DNA from: Membranipora membranacea
Taxonomy: Eukaryota > Bryozoa > Gymnolaemata > Cheilostomatida > Membraniporidae
DNA: 64,000 nucleotides
Direction of reading: 5' to 3'
Assembly: GCA_914767715.1 (NCBI GenBank)
Contig: OU612068.1
Span: 12,836,001 to 12,900,000, forward strand
This document shows positions 1 through 9,346 of this stretch, in pieces. The notes under the pieces are model-generated. The model was given only the letters and a program-made list of their open reading frames with translations, searched no databases and had not been told where the DNA came from. The translations under genes were made by a program, and so were the position numbers. Every line of letters starts with the position of its first letter. Position 1 is the first letter of the stretch.

Positions 1-52
1 TGGATTCTTATCAAGCTCCGACCAGTTCAAGCTCTTATTGGCCTCATTCAAA

Positions 53-64
53 CTGCAGAATATT
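53..64. other. Adjacent PstI (CTGCAG) and SspI (AATATT) palindromes, once per unit
   Basis: CTGCAG at 53-58 is followed directly by AATATT at 59-64. Both recur in the great majority of monomers, so either enzyme should cut the array to a 335-bp ladder. PstI is lost in units with AAATTGCAG (for example near 2740, 4755, 9448 and 12467) or ACCGCAG (near 22855 and 62025). SspI is lost where AATATCGG occurs (near 9460, 56362 and 58372). Lost sites should appear as 670-bp and larger bands. Confidence 0.85.
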
Positions 65-101
65 GGAATCCTTTGATTAACTGGTGGGTCATAACGCTGA
101 C

Positions 102-113
102 TTGAAGTTTCAA
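102..113. other. Short dyad TTGAA-GT-TTCAA
   Basis: A 5-bp inverted repeat with a 2-base spacer lies immediately after the ACGCTGAC arm. It is kept in most monomers. It is changed to GAAATTTC near 26260 and 26930 and to GAAGTAACAAA near 440-450. Short dyads of this size occur by chance, so this is a description and not a claimed binding site. Confidence 0.5.
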
Positions 114-140
114 AAATTATACCAAGGGAGGGTATCACGG

Positions 141-148
141 TTTTTTTT
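141..148. other. T8 tract of the monomer
   Basis: A run of eight T follows CACGG in nearly every unit. Length variants exist, for example T9 near 1148, 23612, 48400 and 61461. Some copies are interrupted, for example GATTTTT near 25960 and TTTTTAT near 63115. Its centre lies about 150 bp before the centre of the A9 tract and about 185 bp after the A9 tract of the preceding unit. Rigid poly(dA:dT) tracts generally disfavour nucleosomes, so these tracts could mark linkers; that role is inferred. Confidence 0.85.
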
Positions 149-151
149 CGC

Positions 152-221
152 CGAGATCAAAAAATAGATTCGCTTCAAACCTACCTCATAGGGAGGAGCA
201 ACTCCTGCTCATCTCGAATCT
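152..221. other. Outer dyad arms enclosing the hairpin core
   Basis: CGAGAT at 152-157 is complementary to ATCTCG at 211-216, and AGATTCG at 166-172 is complementary to CGAATCT at 215-221. Both arm pairs enclose the 194-210 hairpins. The two right arms overlap, so these are alternative pairings. The frequent variant with A in place of G at unit position 172 (gattCAC instead of gattCGC) shortens the second pair to six bases. The dyads are observed. A structural or binding function is inferred by analogy with dyad-rich centromeric satellites. Confidence 0.7.
194..210. other. Two overlapping, mutually exclusive short hairpins
   Basis: Bases 194-206 read AGGAG-CAA-CTCCT, a perfect 5-bp stem with a 3-base loop. 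Bases 196-210 read GAGCA-ACTCC-TGCTC, a second perfect 5-bp stem with a 5-base loop. They share bases, so a strand could adopt only one at a time. The element is present in nearly all units. A common variant (gagAagc, for example near 11937, 34384 and 40413) breaks the first stem, and I noticed no compensating change. The symmetry is directly visible; actual extrusion or a protein-binding role is not shown. Confidence 0.75.
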
Positions 222-226
222 GCAAA

Positions 227-310
227 CCGTTTGGCTCTGCGGCTTTTCACTCTCCGTCAGCGTCCGTTTTAATTAGGGTCACTTTTGCTAAAAAAAAACA
301 TGCCAAACGG
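227..310. other. 9-bp inverted repeat, CCGTTTGGC and GCCAAACGG
   Basis: CCGTTTGGC at 227-235 is the exact reverse complement of GCCAAACGG at 302-310, with 66 bp between the arms, which include the A9 tract. It is the longest perfect inverted repeat I found in the unit. The left arm is often changed (ATCGTTTGG, ACCATTTGG, ACTGTTTGG). The right arm is changed less often (GGTAGC downstream at 14397, 21769 and 23782; AAAGGGC near 44546 and 50237). No clear covariation was seen. Confidence 0.75.
290..298. other. A9 tract of the monomer, the main indel hotspot
   Basis: A run of nine A follows TTTGCT and precedes CATGCC. Most offsets that deviate from an exact multiple of 335 arise here, with lengths of six to eleven A. 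Interrupted forms also occur: AAAACAAAAC near 12704, 18400, 19407 and 27450; AAAGAAA near 22084, 24097 and 61611; and AAAAGAAAAC near 40510, 41850, 47210 and 54245. These interrupted forms are useful lineage markers because they are rare and shared between distant monomers. Confidence 0.9.
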
Positions 311-1084
311 CAGCATTGAAAAATAAAAACTCTGTTGGATTCTTATCAAACTCCGACCAGTTCAAGCTCTTATTGGCCTCATTCAAACTGCAGAATATTG
401 GAATCCTCTGATTAACTGGTGGGTCATAACGCTGACTTGAAGTAACAAAAATTATACCAAGGGAGGGAATCACGGTTTTTTTTCGCCGAGATCAAAAAAT
501 AGATTCGCTTCAAACCTACCTCATAGGGAGGAGCAACTCCTGCTCATCTCGAATCTGCAAATCGTTTGGCTCTGCGGCTTTTCACTCTCCGTCAGCGTCC
601 GTGTTAATTAGGGTCACTTTTGCTAAAAAAAAACATGCCAAACGGCAGCATTGAAAAATAAAAACTCTGTTGGATTCTTATCAAACTCCGACCAGTTCAA
701 GCTCTTATTGGCCTCATTCAAACTGCAGAATATTGGAATCCTCTGATTAACTGGTGGGTCATAACGCTGACTTGAAGTTTCAAAAATTATACCAAGGGAG
801 GGTATCACGGTTTTTTTTCGCCGAGATCAAAAAATAGATTCGCTTCAAACCTACCTCATAGGGAGGAGCAACTCCTGCTCATCTCGAATCTGCAAATCGT
901 TTGGCTCTGCGGCTTTTCACTCTCCGTCAGCGTCCAATTTAATTATGGTCACTTTTGCTAAAAAAAAACATGCCAAACGGCAGCATTGAAAAATAAAAAC
1001 TCTGTTGGATTCTTATCAAACTCCGACCAGTTCAAGCTCTTATTCGCCTCATTCAAACTGCAGAATATTGGAATCCTCTGATTA

Positions 1085-2900
1085 ACTGGTGGCGGTCATA
1101 ACGCTGACTTGAAGTTTCAAAAATTATACCAAGGGAGGGTATCACGGTTTTTTTTTCGCCGAGATCAAAAAATAGATTCACTTCAAACCTACCTCATAGG
1201 GAGGAGCAACTCCTGCTCATCTCGAATCTGCAAACCGTTTGGCTCTGCGGCTTTTCACTCTCCGTCAGCGTCCGTTTTAATTAGGGTCACTTTTGCTAAA
1301 AAAAAACATGCCAAACGGCAGCATTGAAAAATAAAAACTCTGTTGGATTCTTATCAAACTCCGACCAGTTCAAGCTCTTATTGGCCTCATTCAAACTGCA
1401 GAATATTTGAATCCTTTGATTAACTGGTGGGTCATAATGCTGACTTGAAGTTTCAAAAATTATACCAAGGGAGGGTATCACGGTTTTTTTTCGCCGAGAT
1501 CAAAAAATAGATTCGCTTCAAACCTACCTCATAGGGAGGAGCAACTCCTGCTCATCTCGAATCTGCAAACCGTTTGGCTCTGCGGCTTTTCACTCTCCGT
1601 CAGCGTCCGTTTTAATTAGGGTCACTTTTGCTAAAAAAAAACATGCCAAACGGCAGCATTGAAAAATAAAAACTCTGTTGGATTCTTATCAAACTCCGAC
1701 CAGTTCAAGCTCTTATTGGCCTCATTCAAACTGCAGAATATTTGAATCCTCTGATTAACTGGTGGGTCATAACGCTGACTTGAAGTTTCAAACATTATAC
1801 CAAGGGAGGGTATCACGGTTTTTTTTCGCCGAAATCAAAAAATAGATTCGCTTCAAACCTACCTCATAGGGAGGAGCAACTCCTGCTCATCTCGAATCTG
1901 CAAACCGTTTGGCTCTGCGGCTTTTCACTCTCCGTCAGCGTCCGTTTTAATTAGGATCACTTTTGCTAAAAAAAAAACATGCCAAACGGCAGCATTGAAA
2001 AATCAAAACTCTGTTGGATTCTTATCAAACTCCGACCAGTTCAAGCTCTTATTGGCCTCATTCAGACTGCAGAATATTGGAATCCTTTGATTAACTGGTG
2101 GGTCATAACGCTGACTTGAAGTTTCAAAAATTATACCAAGGGAGGGTATCACGGTTTTGTTGCGCCGAGATAAAAAAATAGATTCGCTTCAAACCTACCT
2201 CATAGGGAGGAGCAACTCCTGCTCATCTCCAATCTGCAAACCGTTTGGCTCTGCGGCTTTTCACTCTCCGTCAGCGTCCGTTTTAATTAGGGTCACTTTT
2301 GCTAAAAAAAAACATGCCAAACGGCAGCATTGAAAAATAAAAACTCTGTTGGATTCTTATCAAACTCCGACCAGTTCAAGCTCTTATTGGCCTCATTCAA
2401 ACTGCAGAATATTGGAATCCTTTGAATAACTGGTGGGTCATAACGCTGACTTGAAGTTTCAAAAATTATACTAAGGGAGGGTATCACGGTTTTTTTTCGC
2501 CGAGATCAAAAAATAGATTCGCTTCAAACCTACCTCATAGGGAGGAGCAACTCCTGCTCATCTCGAATCTGCAAACCGTTTGGCTCTGCGGCTTTTCACT
2601 CTCCGTCAGCGTCCGTTTTAATTAGGGTCACTTTTGCTAAAAAAAAAAACATGCCAAACGGCAGCATTGAAAAATAAAAACTCTGTTGGATTCTCATCAA
2701 ACTCCGACCAGTTCAAGCTCTTATTGGCCTCATTCAAATTGCAGAATATTGGAATCATCTGATTAACTGGTGGGTCATAACGCTGACTTGAAGTTTCAAA
2801 AATTATACCAAGGGAGGGTATCACGGTTTTTTTTCGCCGAGATCAAAAAATAGATTCGCTTCAAACCTACCTCATAGGGAGGAGCAACTCCTGCTCATCT
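1085..2900. repeat. Higher-order block, copy 1 of a six-unit (about 2,015 bp) duplication
   Basis: The block shares a series of rare variants with 3100-4915 at a constant offset of about 2,015 bp. They are a 2-bp insertion (GGTGGCGGTC near 1088), AATATTTGAATCC with AATGCTGAC, CAAACATTATACC near 1790, AAAATCAAAACTC near 2003 with a T tract ending GCGCCGAGATAAA near 2160, TTTGAATAACTGG near 2420, and TTCTCATCAAAC with AAATTGCAG near 2692-2744. The order of variants is the same in both copies. Confidence 0.85.
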
Positions 2901-3099
2901 CGAATCTGCAAACCGTTTGGCTCTGCGGCTTTTCACTCTCCGTCAGCGTCCGTTTTAATTAGGGTCACTTTTGCTAAAAAAAAACATGCCAAACGGCAGC
3001 ATTGAAAAATAAAAACTCTGTTGGATTCTTATCAAACTCCGACCAGTTCAAGCTCTTATTGGCCTCATTCAAACTGCAGAATATTGGAATCCTCTGATT

Positions 3100-4915
3100 A
3101 ACTGGTGGCGGTCATAACGCTGACTTGAAGTTTCAAAAATTATACCAAGGGAGGGTATCACGGTTTTTTTTCGCCGAGATCAAAAAATAGATTCACTTCA
3201 AACCTACCTCATAGGGAGGAGCAACTCCTGCTCATCTCGAATCTGCAAACCGTTTGGCTCTGCGGCTTTTCACTCTCCGTCAGCGTCCGTTTTAATTAGG
3301 GTCACTTTTGCTAAAAAAAAACATGCCAAACGGCAGCATTGAAAAATAAAAACTCTGTTGGATTCTTATCAAACTCCGACCAGTTCAAGCTCTTATTGGC
3401 CTCATTCAAACTGCAGAATATTTGAATCCTTTGATTAACTGGTGGGTCATAATGCTGACTTGAAGTTTCAAAAATTATACCAAGGGAGGGTATCACGGTT
3501 TTTTTTCGCCGAGATCAAAAAATAGATTCGCTTCAAACCTACCTCATAGGGAGGAGCAACTCCTGCTCATCTCGAATCTGCAAACCGTTTGGCTCTGCGG
3601 CTTTTCACTCTCCGTCAGCGTCCGTTTTAATTAGGGTCACTTTTGCTAAAAAAAAACATGCCAAACGGCAGCATTGAAAAATAAAAACTCTGTTGGATTC
3701 TTATCAAACTCCGACCAGTTCAAGCTCTTATTGGCCTCATTCAAACTGCAGAATATTTGAATCCTCTGATTAACTGGTGGGTCATAACGCTGACTTGAAG
3801 TTTCAAACATTATACCAAGGGAGGGTATCACGGTTTTTTTTCGCCGAGATCAAAAAATAGATTCGCTTCAAACCTACCTCATAGGGAGGAGCAACTCCTG
3901 CTCATCTCGAATCTGCAAACCGTTTGGCTCTGCGGCTTTTCACTCTCCGTCAGCGTCCGTTTTAATTAGGGTCACTTTTGCTAAAAAAAAAACATGCCAA
4001 ACGGCAGCATTGAAAAATCAAAACTCTGTTGGATTCTTATCAAACTCCGACCAGTTCAAGCTCTTATTGGCCTCATTCAAACTGCAGAATATTGGAATCC
4101 TTTGATTAACTGGTGGGTCATAACGCTGACTTGAAGTTTCAAAAATTATACCAAGGGAGGGTATCACGGTTTTTTTGCGCCGAGATAAAAAAATAGATTC
4201 GCTTCAAACCTACCTCATAGGGAGGAGCAACTCCTGCACATCTCCAATCTGCAAACCGTTTGGCTCTGCGGCTTTTCACTCTCCGTCAGCGTCCGTTTTA
4301 ATTAGGGTCACTTTTGCTAAAAAAAAACATGCCAAACGGCAGCATTGAAAAATAAAAACTCTGTTGGATTCTTATCAAACTCCGACCAGTTCAAGCGCTT
4401 ATTGGCCTCATTCAAACTGCAGAATATTGGAATCCTTTGAATAACTGGTGGGTCATAACGCTGACTTGAAGTTTCAAAAATTATACCAAGGGAGGGTATC
4501 ACGGTTTTTTTTCGCCGAGATCAAAAAATAGATTCGCTTCAAACCTACCTCATAGGGAGGAGCAACTCCTGCTCATCTCGAATCTGCAAACCGTTTGGCT
4601 CTGCGGCTTTTCACTCTCCGTCAGCGTCCGTTTTAATTAGGGTCACTTTTGCTAAAAAAAAAAACATGCCAAACGGCAGCATTGAAAAATAAAAACTCTG
4701 TTGGATTCTCATCAAACTCCGACCAGTTCAAGCTCTTATTGGCCTCATTCAAATTGCAGAATATTGGAATCATCTGATTAACTGGTGGGTCATAACGCTG
4801 ACTTGAAGTTTCAAAAATTATACCAAGGGAGGGTATCACGGTTTTTTTTCGCCGAGATCAAAAAATAGATTCGCTTCAAACCTACCTCATAGGGAGGAGC
4901 AACTCCTGCTCATCT
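3100..4915. repeat. Higher-order block, copy 2 of the six-unit duplication
   Basis: Second copy of the 1085-2900 block with the same variants in the same order. The 2-bp insertion is at 3104-3112 and the AAAATCAAAACTC unit is near 4016. Differences from copy 1 include T8 instead of T9 near 3165, CTGCACATCTCC near 4236 and CAAGCGCTTATT near 4393. The block also forms the left part of a larger 14-unit duplication with 8005-11545. Confidence 0.85.
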
Positions 4916-6850
4916 CGAATCTGCAAACCGTTTGGCTCTGCGGCTTTTCACTCTCCGTCAGCGTCCGTTTTAATTAGGGTCACTTTTGCTAAAAAAAAAC
5001 ATGCCAAACGGCAGCATTGAAAAATAAAAACTCTGTTGGATTCTTATCAAACTCCGACCAGTTCAAGCTCTTATTGGCCTCATTCAAACTGCAGAATATT
5101 GGAATCCTCTGATTAACTGGTGGGTCATAACGCTGACTTGAAGTTTCAAACATTATACCAAGGGAGGGTATCACGGTTTTTTTTCGCCGAGATCAAAAAA
5201 TAGATTCGCTTCAAACCTACCTCATAGGGAGGAGCAACTCCTGCTCATCTCGAATCTGCAAACCGTTTGGCTCTGCGGCTTTTCACTCTCCGTCAGCGTC
5301 CGTTTTAATTAGGGTCACTTTTGCTAAAAAAAAAACATGCCAAACGGCAGCATTGAAAAATCAAAACTCTGTTGGATTCTTATCAAACTCCGACCAGTTC
5401 AAGCTCTTATTGGCCTCATTCAAACTGCAGAATATTGTAATCCTTTGATTAACTGGTGGGTCATAACGCTGACTTGAAGTTTCAAAAATTATACCAAGGG
5501 AGGGTATCACGGTTTTTTTGCGCCGAGATAAAAAAATAGATTCGCTTCAAACCTACCTCATAGGGAGGAGCAACTCCTGCTCATCTCCAATCTGCAAACC
5601 GTTTGGCTCTGCGGCTTTTCACTCTCCGTCAGCGTCCGTTTTAATTAGGGTCACTTTTGCTAAAAAAAACATGCCAAACGGCAGCATTGAAAAATAAAAA
5701 CTCTGTTGGATTCTTATCAAACTCCGACCAGTTCAAGCTCTTATTGGCCTCATTCAAACTGCAGAATATTGGAATCCTCTGATTAACTGGTGGGTCATAA
5801 CGCTGACTTGAAGTTTCAAAAATTATACCAAGGGAGGGTATCACGGTTTTTTTTCGCCGAGAGCAAAAAATAGATTCCCTTCAAACCTACCTCATAAGGA
5901 GGAGCAACTCCTGCTCATCTCGAATCTGCAAACCATTTGGCTCTGCGGCTTTTCACTCTCCGTCAGCGTCCGTTTTAATTAGGGTCACTTTTGCTAAAAA
6001 AAAACATGCCAAACGGCAGCATTGAAAAATAAAAACTCTGTTGGATTCTTATCAAACTCCGACCAGTTCAAGCTCTTATTGGCCTCATTCAAACTGCAGA
6101 ATATTGGAATCCTTTGAATAACTGGTGGGTCATAACGCTGACTTGAAGTTTCAAAAATTATACCAAGGGAGGGTATCACGGTTTTTTTTCGCCGAGATCA
6201 AAAAAAAGATTCGCTTCAAACCTACCTCATAGGGAGGAGCAACTCCTGCTCATCTCGAATCTGGAAATCGTTTGGCTCTGCGGCTTTTCACTCTCCGTCA
6301 GCGTCCGTTTTAATTAGGGTCACTTTTGCTAAAAAAAAACATGCCAAACGGCAGCATTGAAAAATAAAAACTCTGTTGGATTCTTATCAAACTCCGACCA
6401 GTTCAAGCTCTTATTGGCCTCATTCAAACTGCAGAATATTGGAATCCTCTGATCAACTGGTGGGTCATAACGCTGACTTGAAGTTTCAAAAATTATACCA
6501 AGGGAGGGTATCACGGTTTTTTTTCGCCGAGATCAAAAAATAGATTCACTTCAAACCTACCTCATAGGGAGGAGCAACTCCTGCTCATCTCGAATCTGCA
6601 AACCGTTTGGCTCTGCGGCTTTTCACTCTCCGTCAGCGTCCGTTTTAATTAGGGTCACTTTTGCTAAAAAAAAACATGCCAAACGGCAGCATTGAAAAAT
6701 AAAAACTCTGTTGGATTCTTATCAAACTCCGACCAGTTCAAGCTCTTATTGGCCTCATTCAAACTGCAGAATATTTGAATCCTTTGATTAACTGGTGGGT
6801 CATAATGCTGACTTGAAGTTTCAAAAATTATACCAAGGGAGGGTATCACG
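3311..6850. repeat. Large block, copy 1 of a 14-unit-offset (about 4,695 bp) duplication
   Basis: About 10.5 monomers recur at 8005-11545 with an offset of 4,694-4,695 bp. Strong private markers shared by both copies are GAGAGCAAAA with TTCCCTTCAAAC and CATAAGGAGG (near 5859-5900 and 10553-10595), CTGGAAATCG (6262 and 10957), and TCTGATCAACTGG (near 6449 and 11144). The shared order of at least eight distinct monomer types makes independent origin unlikely. Confidence 0.85.
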
Positions 6851-9346
6851 GTTTTTTTTCGCCGAGATCAAAAAATAGATTCGCTTCAAACCTACCTCAT
6901 AGGGAGGAGCAACTCCTGCTCATCTCAAATCTGCAAACCGTTTGGCTCTGCGGCTTTTCACTCTCCGTCAGCGTCCGTTTTAATTAGGGTCACTTTTGCT
7001 AAAAAAAAACATGCCAAACGGCAGCATTGAAAAATAAAAACTCTGTTGGATTCTTATCAAACTCCGACCAGTTCAAGCTCTTATTGGCCTCATTCAAACT
7101 GCAGAATATTTGAATCCTCTGATTAACTGGTGGGTCATAACGCTGACTTGAAGTTTCAAACATTATACCAAGGGGGGGTATCACGGTTTTTTTTCGCCGA
7201 GATCAAAAAATAGATTCGCTTCAAACCTACCTCATAGGGAGGAGCAACTCCTGCTCATCTCGAATCTGCAAACTGTTTGGCTCTGCGGCTTTTCACTCTC
7301 CGTCAGCGTCCGTTTTAATTAGGGTCACTTTTGCTAAAAAAAAAACATGCCAAACGGCAGCATTGAAAAATCAAAACTCTGTTGGATTCTTATCAAACTC
7401 CGACCAGTTCAAGCTCTTATTGGCCTCATTCAAACTGCAGAATATTGGAATCCTTTGATTAACTGGTGGGTCATAACGCTGACTTGAAGTTTCAAAAATT
7501 ATACCAAGGGAGGGTATCACGGTTTTTTTGCGCCGAGATAAAAAAATAGATTCGCTTCAAACCTACCTCATAGGGAGGAGCAACTCCTGCTCATCTCCAA
7601 TCTGCAAACCGTTTGGCTCTGCGGCTTTTCACTCTCCGTCAGCGTCCGTTTTAATTAGGGTCACTTTTGCTAAAAAAAAACATGCCAAACGGCAGCATTG
7701 AAAAATAAAAACTCTGTTGGATTCTTATCAAACTCCGACCAGTTCAAGCTCTTATTGGCCTCATTCAAACTGCAGAATATTGGAATCCTTTGAATAACTG
7801 GTGGGTCATAACGCTGACTTGAAGTTTCAAAAATTATACCAAGGGAGGGTATCACGGTTTTTTTTCGCCGAGATCAAAAAATAGATTCACTTCAAACCTA
7901 CCTCATAGGGAGGAGCAACTCCTGCTCATCTCGAATCTGCAAACCGTTTGGCTCTGCGGCTTTTCACTCTCCGTCAGCGTCCGTTTTAATTAGGGTCACT
8001 TTTGCTAAAAAAAAACATGCCAAACGGCAGCATTGAAAAATAAAAACTCTGTTGGATTCTTATCAAACTCCGACCAGTTCAAGCTCTTATTGGCCTCATT
8101 CAAACTGCAGAATATTTGAATCCTTTGATTAACTGGTGGGTCATAATGCTGACTTGAAGTTTCAAAAATTATACCAAGGGAGGGTATCACGGTTTTTTTT
8201 CGCCGAGATCAAAAAATAGATTCGCTTCAAACCTACCTCATAGGGAGGAGCAACTCCTGCTCATCTCAAATCTGCAAACCGTTTGGCTCTGCGGCTTTTC
8301 ACTCTCCGCCAGCGTCCGTTTTAATTAGGGTCACTTTTGCTAAAAAAAAACATGCCAAACGGCAGCATTGAAAAATAAAAACTCTGTTGGATTCTTATCA
8401 AACTCCGACCAGTTCAAGCTCTTATTGGCCTCATTCAAACTGCAGAATATTTGAATCCTCTGATTAACTGGTGGGTCATAACGCTGACTTGAAGTTTCAA
8501 ACATTATACCAAGGGAGGGTATCACGGTTTTTTTTCGCCGAGATCAAAAAATAGATTCGCTTCAAACCTACCTCATAGGGAGGAGCAACTCCTGCTCATC
8601 TCGAATCTGCAAACCGTTTGGCTCTGCGGCTTTTCACTCTCCGTCAGCGTCCGTTTTAATTAGGGTCACTTTTGCTAAAAAAAAAACATGCCAAACGGCA
8701 GCATTGAAAAATCAAAACTCTGTTGGATTCTTATCAAACTCCGACCAGTTCAAGCTCTTATTGGCCTCATTCAAACTGCAGAATATTGGAATCCTTTGAT
8801 TAACTGGTGGGTCATAACCCTGACTTGAAGTTTCAAAAATTATACCAAGGGAGGGTATCACGGTTTTTTTGCGCCGAGATAAAAAAATAGATTCGCTTCA
8901 AACCTACCTCATAGGGAGGAGCAACTCCTGCTCATCTCCAATCTGCAAACCGTTTGGCTCTGCGGCTTTTCACTCTCCGTCAGCGTCCGTTTTAATTAGG
9001 GTCACTTTTGCTAAAAAAAAACATGCCAAACGGCAGCATTGAAAAATAAAAACTCTGTTGGATTCTTATCAAACTCCGACCAGTTCAAGCTCTTATTGGC
9101 CTCATTCAAACTGCAGAATATTGGAATCCTTTGAATAACTGGTGGGTCATAACGCTGACTTGAAGTTTCAAAAATTATACCAAGGGAGGGTATCACGGTT
9201 TTTTTTCGCCGAGATCAAAAAATAGATTCGCTTCAAACCTACCTCATAGGGAGGAGCAACTCCTGCTCATCTCGAATCTGCAAACCGTTTGGCTCTGCGG
9301 CTTTTCACTCTCCGTCAGCGTCCGTTTTAATTAGGGTCACTTTTGC
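6664..9346. repeat. Four-unit tandem duplication, two copies of about 1,341 bp
   Basis: The monomer order at 6664-8005 (AATATTTG with AATGCTG; CAAACATTA; AAAATCAAAACTC with GCGCCGAGATAAA; TTTGAATAACTGG) is repeated immediately at 8005-9346. The variant CATCTCAAATCTGC is shared by the pair, near 6923 and 8264, but not by the earlier blocks. It therefore dates this duplication as later than the module itself. Copy 1 has a private GGGGGGGTATC near 7172. Confidence 0.82.

Larger units (their letters stand above)
94..263. other. 8-bp inverted repeat, ACGCTGAC and GTCAGCGT
   Basis: ACGCTGAC at 94-101 is the exact reverse complement of GTCAGCGT at 256-263, with 154 bp between the arms. The left arm is altered in recurrent variants: ATGCTGAC in the 1.4, 3.4, 6.8, 8.1, 11.5 and 17.2 kb units, and ACGTTGAC in many units from 39.6 kb on. 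The right arm crosses the pairing of the 227-235/302-310 repeat, so the two cannot both form simple hairpins on one strand. Confidence 0.7.
1..335. repeat. Reference monomer used here to describe unit positions
   Basis: This is one complete unit in the phase in which the window opens. The next unit starts at 336. Base composition counted over 61-395 is 139 G+C of 335 (41.5%), with 76 C, 63 G and 13 CpG. Landmarks in order are a PstI-type CTGCAG at 53-58, an AATATT at 59-64, a T8 tract at 141-148, an A6 tract at 159-164, a purine-rich hairpin core at 194-210, a TAATTA palindrome at 270-275 and an A9 tract at 290-298. Position 15 carries a private g where nearly all other units have a. The start point is arbitrary because the array is circularly permutable. 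Confidence 0.95.
1..1085. repeat. Near-consensus opening units
   Basis: About three and a quarter monomers that carry no higher-order signature shared with their neighbours. The first full unit has GAAGTAACAAAA near 440-450 in place of the usual GAAGTTTCAAAA. The third has GTCCAATTTAATTATGG near 932-947 and so loses part of a conserved stretch. Nothing other than satellite is present. Confidence 0.85.

Noticed and set aside
24-36. AGTTCAAGCTC resembling an RNA polymerase III B box, which would suggest a tRNA-derived SINE origin
   Set aside because: The match is imperfect, no A box is found at a suitable distance upstream, and no tRNA-like fold or SINE tail is visible.
194-210. The GGGAGGAGC stretch followed by CTCCT as a ribosome-binding site
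   Set aside because: There is no coding sequence after it and the context is a eukaryote-type satellite.
270-280. TTAGGG within TTTTAATTAGGGTCAC, as a telomere-like repeat
   Set aside because: It occurs once per 335-bp unit, never in tandem, so it is not telomeric sequence.
1-335. The 335-bp unit as an ancient dimer of about 167 bp
   Set aside because: Comparing the two halves by eye gives only short scattered matches such as TTCAAAC and TCTGCA. An alignment of the halves would be needed to detect an old dimer, so the idea is unsupported but not excluded.
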